From CAYOEV01 sp964403075 (GTDB taxonomy: Bacteria; Bacteroidota; Bacteroidia; Cytophagales; Cyclobacteriaceae), in contig CAYOEV010000018.1 of NCBI GenBank assembly GCA_964403075.1, forward strand, positions 1 through 48,870: a stretch of 48,870 bases of DNA. The letters are read 5' to 3'. Shown in pieces: positions 44,801-48,870 of the stretch. Position 1 is the stretch's first letter. Every line of letters starts with the position of its first letter. The notes under the pieces are model-generated. The model saw nothing but the letters and a program-made list of their open reading frames with translations, was not told the origin of the DNA and made no database searches. Both the position numbers and the translations under genes were made by a program.

Positions 44801-45155
44801 CGTGTTCAATGCGGAGCTACGGGTTCCGGTTTTCCGATACCTGATTCGCAGACCGATAAAATCGAATTTTCTTCGAAACTTTCAGATCATTGGGTTTTAT
44901 GATGTGGGTACTGCCTGGACCGGTAAGCCACCTTTCACCCGTGAAAATGCTTTTACGGCGGACGATATTCAATTCCCCAACAGCGCATTCTCTGCAGAGA
45001 TTAACAACTTCGACAATCCCTGGCTGATGGGGTATGGTTTGGGTCTTCGAACCGTTTTCTTAGGCTATTACCTGAAAGTAGATCGGGCCATTCCCGTACG
45101 AAATCAAGAGGAAGGCAACCCACAGTGGTATTTTTCTGTAGGTTTGGATTTTTAA
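41865..45155 (+). CDS. exported peptidase-MA-like / PD40 propeller / outer membrane barrel protein
   Basis: This is a protein of about 1096 residues with a signal peptide (cleavage near FVSAQH). Three parts are visible. Part 1 is an N-terminal domain like peptidase MA (gluzincin), with TTNFDVYYYTGGQEYAKEAV and LPDWFIDGAARYIAYGW. The place where HExxH is expected reads RDEIEYRLAK, so the zinc site is lost. Part 2 is a TolB/PD40-like beta-propeller with DLYLISMRRNALRRITND and FIPGTAAILFSSNRTSDT. Part 3 is a C-terminal beta-barrel of about 350 residues with amphipathic strands and an Omp85-like ending (FQIIGFYDVGTAWTGKPPFT). An acidic linker (640-720) separates propeller and barrel. It sits between the flavoprotein and yicC; its role is unknown. 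Confidence 0.85.
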   Translation: MSIGSKPLLVVLTLLLSLFVSAQHYNTQYGQNRIQYQAFDWRYYSTTNFDVYYYTGGQEYAKEAVKYLEEEFLNLTDKIGYAPYVKPKILIYNSIHDLQQSNIGIDGDVYTLGGKTNFVKLDIEVAYPGQAHLFRDEIEYRLAKKLINDMLYGGSLGEIFQNAYLLTLPDWFIDGAARYIAYGWSEEMDNYIRDYLDRTKVKNILKVTTEEESGYVGQSIWNYIVDEYGTSNISNILNLTRIIRKEENSITATLGIGYKDFLDNWQNFYTEQKQFVDSLYVQVPKDRVLSHHKNRDLITSSVRMNPLGDKVAYARIKNGKYYVFVDDLASGKKKLLVKGGFKINNQRVDEHLPLVDWQDAQTVGVIVFRRGNLFLDTYNINSGEKRRKPLSRFRQIESFTFNDNGRLAVISGDIDGKNDLYLISMRRNALRRITNDVYDDIDPVFIPGTAAILFSSNRTSDTLNIENIPITEVTDNFNVFLYDLDTTKHAYYRMTNTLGVDRRPEVKNEYFIYYLSDQKGITNLYQLNLLDTTFTQITNFNKSIKDFDLHFDNDAVSFMMLDEGFHKVYYDSTYNLEKSRFTLPTKRQDDKMTRFLQIRNDEEAELLVDDPPVRDFTIELDEDTTDFDPLEPDAFIFEEDTTVTPDLPAGFIDTDNYQFSDELEDDYRPNSFFSNFGFLERESEVAGPFPYKPRFSFSNITASFETDPWIGAFGLSLQAQVQDVMENHKVKAGGYFPFDFSQGKWFVEYRFLPFWADLRFRIDRKSYLFESGGFNTSTDFTQRYSLMKVETAFSLPITHTFRLEVAPFYSVRRFQNLQFEAVLQNDPTQAQDSKVEYIGPYAAAIYDNTVEKGFNIFHGTKAKLEYRRYQPLTADADHFSNLRLDVRHYQKIHREITLATRGFYGSFWGPYKTFYLLGGVDNWVLPDYQNQSLNPNNPSPQEDPLVFTNDFDRSNLLFYEFATNLRGFDFNEQFGSDALVFNAELRVPVFRYLIRRPIKSNFLRNFQIIGFYDVGTAWTGKPPFTRENAFTADDIQFPNSAFSAEINNFDNPWLMGYGLGLRTVFLGYYLKVDRAIPVRNQEEGNPQWYFSVGLDF

Positions 45156-45160
45156 ATTTG
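45153..45160 (+). promoter_or_regulatory. candidate -7 box (TAAATTTG) for yicC
   Basis: TAAATTTG matches TAnnTTTG exactly, overlaps the upstream stop codon and ends four bases before the yicC ATG. Transcripts from it would start at or just before the start codon. Confidence 0.4.
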
Positions 45161-45164
45161 ACGA

Positions 45165-46037
45165 ATGATAAAATCCATGACTGGGTTTGGAGCATCCAAT
45201 GCCAGGACAGACGCGGCTGCCTTCAAAATTGAAGTGCGCACGTTAAATAGTAAATTTCTTGATATCAACCTGAGGTTGCCTAAATCATTGAATGATAAGG
45301 AGCTGGAGGTGAGAAGTCTGATAGGAAAGATGTTACAGCGTGGCAAAGTGAATCTGCTGATTGAACAGACGACTAGTGAGGATTCCTTGCTGCCTACAGA
45401 AGTTAATGAAAGCCTTTTTGGTCAATATTTGAAAAAATTCCAGTCACTGGCCGCTAAACATGAGCTTGCACCACAGGATCTCTTTAAAATAGTCCTTCAT
45501 TCACCCGATGTATTGCAAACTGCCGAACTCCCTTCTGATGAGATATGGAAACACCTGGAGAACGAACTGGCAGAGGCGCTGAATAAATGCGACCATCACA
45601 GAACGGAAGAGGGTAAAGTGCTGGGTAGGGAGTTGGAAAATTACATTCGTGGTATCGGAGAAAAATTGGAAAGTATTGAAAACAAAGACGGGCAGCGTCA
45701 GGCCCATATACGCGCAAGGCTAGAGCGGGGGCTGGCAGAAATTCGTAACAAAGTGCAGGTAGACGACAATCGTTTTGAGCAGGAACTGATATACTACCTC
45801 GAAAAGTTGGATATCTCTGAAGAAAAAGTTCGACTTAAGCAGCACCTGGCTTATTTCTGTCAGGTGATGGGTGAAGCTGAATCCCAGGGAAAAAAATTGG
45901 GTTTTATTACTCAAGAAATAGGACGGGAGATCAATACCATTGGATCAAAGGCCAATGATGTAGACATACAAAAAGACGTGGTAGAGATGAAGGATGAACT
46001 GGAAAAAATCAAAGAGCAAATCCTAAACGTATTGTAG
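45165..46037 (+). CDS. yicC: YicC family protein (endoribonuclease-related)
   Basis: YicC-type proteins (YicC_N plus DUF1732) are linked to RNA decay; E. coli YicC promotes sRNA RyhB degradation and some homologues are endoribonucleases. The 290-residue protein opens MIKSMTGFGASNARTDAAAF, the family hallmark, with IEVRTLNSKFLDINLRLP next. Its C-terminal DUF1732 part ends with GFITQEIGREINTIGSKAND, also typical. In many bacteria, including Bacteroidota in my memory, gmk follows; here an acyltransferase follows after one base. The gene starts 9 bases after the barrel gene. Confidence 0.95.
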   Translation: MIKSMTGFGASNARTDAAAFKIEVRTLNSKFLDINLRLPKSLNDKELEVRSLIGKMLQRGKVNLLIEQTTSEDSLLPTEVNESLFGQYLKKFQSLAAKHELAPQDLFKIVLHSPDVLQTAELPSDEIWKHLENELAEALNKCDHHRTEEGKVLGRELENYIRGIGEKLESIENKDGQRQAHIRARLERGLAEIRNKVQVDDNRFEQELIYYLEKLDISEEKVRLKQHLAYFCQVMGEAESQGKKLGFITQEIGREINTIGSKANDVDIQKDVVEMKDELEKIKEQILNVL

Positions 46038-46038
46038 G

Positions 46039-47445
46039 ATGCTTTTTAATAGCGTCGAATTTTTTGTTTTTCTTCCGCTTGTTTTTTTTATCTACTGGCT
46101 TATACCACCACGCTTAAGAAACTTGCAAAATATATGGCTGTTGGTAGCCAGCTATTTCTTTTACGGATGGTGGGATTATCGCTTTCTGGTGCTCATAGCC
46201 CTTAGTTCTGCCGTTGACTACCTGGCTGCCTTGGCCATGGATAAAGAATCACGACACAAACGCTTATGGGTAGGCATAAGTCTACTCGTGAACCTGGGAG
46301 CTCTTGGGTTTTTTAAGTACTATGACTTCTTTATCACCTCCTTTATGGAGGCCTTTACTTTTCTGGGACTGCCTTTAAGCGCTTCTACCCTTGGCATCGT
46401 GCTACCTGTGGGTATTAGCTTTTACACCTTCCAAACGCTTAGTTACACACTTGACGTTTACCGTGGTAAAATAAGGCCAACGGGAGATGCACTGGCCTTC
46501 TTTTCTTACGTGAGCTTTTTCCCACAACTCGTGGCCGGACCTATTGAAAGAGCCGCCCACTTGCTTCCTCAGTTTCATCGCCAACGTTCCTTTTCCATGG
46601 AAGATGGCCGACAGGGTCTGCGGCTGATTTTGTGGGGCCTGTTCAAAAAAGTAGTTGTGGCGGACACCTGTGCGGTATATGCCGATGAGATTTTTGCAAG
46701 TCCCCATGCATTCGACTCGAGTACGCTCTTCATTGGTGCGCTTTGTTTCACTTTTCAGATTTATGGTGATTTTTCCGGGTATTCGGACATTGCCATTGGT
46801 AGCGGACGTTTGTTTGGTTTTCAGCTGGTAAGAAATTTTAATCTGCCCTATTTCTCCAGAAGTATAGCTGAATTTTGGCGACGCTGGCACATGTCACTCA
46901 CCGATTGGTTTCGGACTTATTTATACATCCCACTGGGTGGCAGCCGCACAACCAGGATTCTGGTGATCAGAAATGTGTGGATTATCTTCCTGGTGAGTGG
47001 TCTTTGGCATGGTGCGAACTGGACTTTTGTGATTTGGGGTGTGCTACATGCGCTTTATTTCATGCCCTCACTGCTCATGGGAACCAACCGCAAACACCTT
47101 AATGAACCGGGGCAGTTGGGCTGGATGGATGTCCTACGAATGCTTTGGACTTTCTTTTTGGTGGTTTTAGCTTGGGTCTTTTTCAGGGCACAGGATTTGG
47201 AAAGCGCGATCGATTATCTGCATGGCATCTTTGCGCTCTCAGGAAATGATTGGTATGGCGGCGATTATCTGCACCTTGCCATGTTGCTCATCATCTGGGA
47301 ATGGCTCACGCGGAAGCGAGCCCACGGGTTAGACTTTGGTCGCAACACACCCGTGTGGTTGCGTTGGCCGGTTTATTTCTTTCTTACCGGCATGATACTG
47401 TATTGGTTTGGAGCAGAAAAAACCTTCATTTATTTTCAGTTCTGA
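46039..47445 (+). CDS. MBOAT family O-acyltransferase (AlgI/DltB-like)
   Basis: MBOAT proteins move acyl groups, usually acetyl, across the inner membrane for O-acylation of exported polysaccharides. The 468-residue protein has about eleven membrane segments and the family motifs YTFQTLSYTLDVYRG, FPQLVAGPIERAAHLLPQF and FWRRWHMSLTDWFRTYLYIP. The catalytic His324 lies in SGLWHGANWTFVIWG. Length matches AlgI. It starts one base after yicC and its stop overlaps the next gene's ATG (TGATG), so it works with that SGNH-like protein. The glycan substrate is unknown; no alginate genes are seen. Confidence 0.93.
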   Translation: MLFNSVEFFVFLPLVFFIYWLIPPRLRNLQNIWLLVASYFFYGWWDYRFLVLIALSSAVDYLAALAMDKESRHKRLWVGISLLVNLGALGFFKYYDFFITSFMEAFTFLGLPLSASTLGIVLPVGISFYTFQTLSYTLDVYRGKIRPTGDALAFFSYVSFFPQLVAGPIERAAHLLPQFHRQRSFSMEDGRQGLRLILWGLFKKVVVADTCAVYADEIFASPHAFDSSTLFIGALCFTFQIYGDFSGYSDIAIGSGRLFGFQLVRNFNLPYFSRSIAEFWRRWHMSLTDWFRTYLYIPLGGSRTTRILVIRNVWIIFLVSGLWHGANWTFVIWGVLHALYFMPSLLMGTNRKHLNEPGQLGWMDVLRMLWTFFLVVLAWVFFRAQDLESAIDYLHGIFALSGNDWYGGDYLHLAMLLIIWEWLTRKRAHGLDFGRNTPVWLRWPVYFFLTGMILYWFGAEKTFIYFQF

Positions 47446-48317
47446 TGAAACATTTTCTATTCCGGGTTGGTGTTTTTTGTGGGATAGCATCCGCATGGAT
47501 GGGAGTTCAATACCTGATCAACCGCAACTTCCATGAACAGATCAACATTGACGAAAAAATATGGGTGGTCGGGGATTCACACGGCATGACGGCTGTTGAT
47601 CCAGCCATGTTGCCATCTGCGCGAAACCTTTGTGAAGGTGCAGAGAACTATTTATTTACTTATTATAAGCTTCTACACCTGCTGAAACAAAACCCCGCTG
47701 TAGCGCAGATCTGGTTGGCATTCAACACCAATAATTTTTCAAAGTACCAGGATCAAAAGCTAATGGGTGCTCGGGCGAAAAGTCACTTTAGTCGCTATTT
47801 TCCAGTGCTGCCATTGACTTTGCCGCAACGGGTACCCCTAAATAAAATTAAGTTTTATAATTCGGGTGTCCGCCGCATGCTTCTTTATCCAGATTTTAAG
47901 CATGATTACCTGGGGAAATACCATTCGGGAAAGCCAACATTGGAAAAAGCCAACCTGGAAGAAACGCTGAATCATCATTATTACTCCTCGGGTCATGCAT
48001 TTATTGGGATTAGCCAATTACAAAGTGCCTACCTGGACTCCATCCATCTGTTACTCGAAGCACATGAGATAGAAATGAAGCTCTTTACAACGCCCCAACA
48101 CGCAAAATATTTTGAAGGGATACCCGACAAATTGATTGCCTATACGGACAGCCTGGGGCAGCACTACCGAAGCAAAGGCATCGAATGGCTGAAACATGAT
48201 CAATCCATAGTATTGCCTGATGTGTATTTCAGAGATTATGACCACTTGAGTGCAGAGGGGGCTAGATGGTTTACGAACAGGATAAAAGAAAAAATAAGGC
48301 CGCAGAAGCGGCCTTAA
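47445..48317 (+). CDS. membrane-anchored SGNH-like protein paired with MBOAT
   Basis: This 290-residue protein has an N-terminal membrane or signal segment (5-24). A block of the type VVGDSHGMTAVDPAML follows, with Ser45 as a candidate nucleophile. Near the C-terminus, DYDHLSAEGARWF provides the Asp-x-His-like motif of SGNH hydrolases. This arrangement resembles the AlgJ/AlgX- or PatB-like partners of MBOAT proteins, which accept the acyl group and place it on the glycan. The ATG at 47445 overlaps the MBOAT stop. The coding end contains a palindrome that acts as a terminator for the opposite strand. The precise family is uncertain. Confidence 0.8.
   Translation: MKHFLFRVGVFCGIASAWMGVQYLINRNFHEQINIDEKIWVVGDSHGMTAVDPAMLPSARNLCEGAENYLFTYYKLLHLLKQNPAVAQIWLAFNTNNFSKYQDQKLMGARAKSHFSRYFPVLPLTLPQRVPLNKIKFYNSGVRRMLLYPDFKHDYLGKYHSGKPTLEKANLEETLNHHYYSSGHAFIGISQLQSAYLDSIHLLLEAHEIEMKLFTTPQHAKYFEGIPDKLIAYTDSLGQHYRSKGIEWLKHDQSIVLPDVYFRDYDHLSAEGARWFTNRIKEKIRPQKRP
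48289..48316 (-). terminator. Rho-independent terminator for the DUF2911 gene, inside an opposing gene
   Basis: Bases 48295-48303 and 48308-48316 form a perfect 9-base stem (TAAGGCCGC/GCGGCCTTA) with loop AGAA. On the reverse strand it is followed by six T (48294-48289), then C and four T. On the forward strand no T tract follows, so it serves the reverse gene although it lies in the last codons of the forward gene. Confidence 0.8.
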
Positions 48318-48352
48318 TGACTTTGCATGTTAAAGACTTATGATACCAGCGG

Positions 48353-48870
48353 TCAGTTCACCGACTTCAATCGAAACGGCACGACCGTCTGATCCCACGC
48401 CATTCGTACGGTGCCATCGTCCTCAATGGAGATGGTAAATTGTTCTGTGGCCTCTTCATTCTCTTCTGGGGGGGTGGTTACTCGCAGGACATCAGCTTTT
48501 TGATCGTAAGCGTAGGCACCCCAAGCACCTTTCCACTCCTTATTGAAAATGACGGTCCACTCGTCCTTGTCCGGAATGGTAAAGAGCGCGTAGGTACCCG
48601 CTTCCAGCTTTTGGGCATTGACCATGACATCTTCGGACACCTCGATCCAGCTTGCCTCATCGGCACCTGTGCGCCATACTTTTCCGTAGGGAACTAAGCC
48701 TCCAAAAATTTCTCGTCCATTTTTGTAAGGCCTGCTGTAATTGATGGTCACAGTTACGCCGTCTATGGTCTTCGTCACTTTTGCGGGCGGACTTTTTCTG
48801 TTGTTTCCCTGAGCAGTGGCTGTAGCTGTTGCTACGAGTATGAGCACGGCCAGTAGGCTAATTTTTGCAA
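48353..48870 (-). CDS. DUF2911 protein, exported (5' end outside window)
   Basis: At least 164 residues are present, reading into the window edge. The leading residues KISLLAVLILVATATATAQG look like a signal peptide, and the start codon lies just beyond 48870. The body contains INYSRPYKNGREIFGGLVPYGKVWRTGADEAS and GTYALFTIPDKDEWTVIFNKEW, highly typical of DUF2911. Such small beta-rich exported proteins are very common in Bacteroidota and have no known function. The gene faces the SGNH gene, and its terminator is the palindrome at 48289-48316. Confidence 0.93.
   Translation of the reverse strand, partial: AKISLLAVLILVATATATAQGNNRKSPPAKVTKTIDGVTVTINYSRPYKNGREIFGGLVPYGKVWRTGADEASWIEVSEDVMVNAQKLEAGTYALFTIPDKDEWTVIFNKEWKGAWGAYAYDQKADVLRVTTPPEENEEATEQFTISIEDDGTVRMAWDQTVVPFRLKSVN

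Noticed and set aside
46402..46890. 162-codon reverse open frame within the MBOAT gene
   Set aside because: Antisense to conserved MBOAT motifs; no similarity to any known family.
1..48870. CRISPR array, prophage, integron or biosynthetic gene cluster
   Set aside because: No regularly spaced repeats, phage structural genes, integrase or clustered biosynthetic enzymes were found.

Overview
The window looks like a chromosomal segment of a gliding, non-phototrophic member of the Bacteroidota, most likely order Cytophagales. This rests on gldH, the type IX secretion (T9SS) genes porU and porV, a GWxTD-domain protein, WG-repeat proteins, DUF2911, and many upstream sequences resembling the Bacteroidota -7 promoter box TAnnTTTG. 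Few Shine-Dalgarno sites are visible. Genes are packed tightly, with many 4-base ATGA overlaps. I see no rRNA, CRISPR array, phage or intact insertion sequence.

Layout. 1-850: 3' half of a tRNA (probably Pro), a small CxxC protein and about 500 empty bases. 852-3025: reverse pair of exported proteins of unknown role. 3134-6200: exported TPR-like/WG-repeat protein and a small protein followed by an odd start-less open frame. 6206-13690 (reverse): ruvB, queG and a giant alpha-2-macroglobulin lipoprotein. 13753-16215: apbE, a methyltransferase and a ZIP transporter, overlapping end to end. 16434-17227: tRNA-Ala(GGC) and a gene-free, possibly eroded stretch. 17222-18443 (reverse): methyltransferase and dps. 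18505-20384: GWxTD protein and rlmB. 20366-21436 (reverse): manC, divergent from recQ and purD. 25121-26697: ricT and gldH. 26694-31418 (reverse): a helix-hairpin-helix membrane protein and a 1323-residue superfamily-1 helicase. 31492-34882: hemA and a second WG-repeat protein. 34884-39455 (reverse): porU and porV. 39500-40794 (reverse): a metallo-beta-lactamase-fold hydrolase and pssA. 40871-48317: a forward run of FAD oxidoreductase, peptidase-like/TolB-like/beta-barrel protein, yicC, MBOAT acyltransferase and an SGNH-like partner. The window ends inside a DUF2911 gene.

Themes. The cell-surface theme is strong. PorU and PorV form the T9SS attachment module, GldH belongs to the gliding machinery, and the alpha-2-macroglobulin and PD40/barrel proteins are envelope proteins. 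The MBOAT/SGNH pair probably O-acylates an exported glycan. The rest is housekeeping: DNA repair, tRNA and rRNA modification, purine, haem and phospholipid synthesis.

The items I rate highest for a second look are the predicted peptidase-dead MA/PD40/barrel fusion (41865-45155), the palindrome plus G9 tract inside the helix-hairpin-helix gene, the flavoprotein with no normal start codon, and the start-less frame at 5917-6198. I found no clear new multi-gene system.
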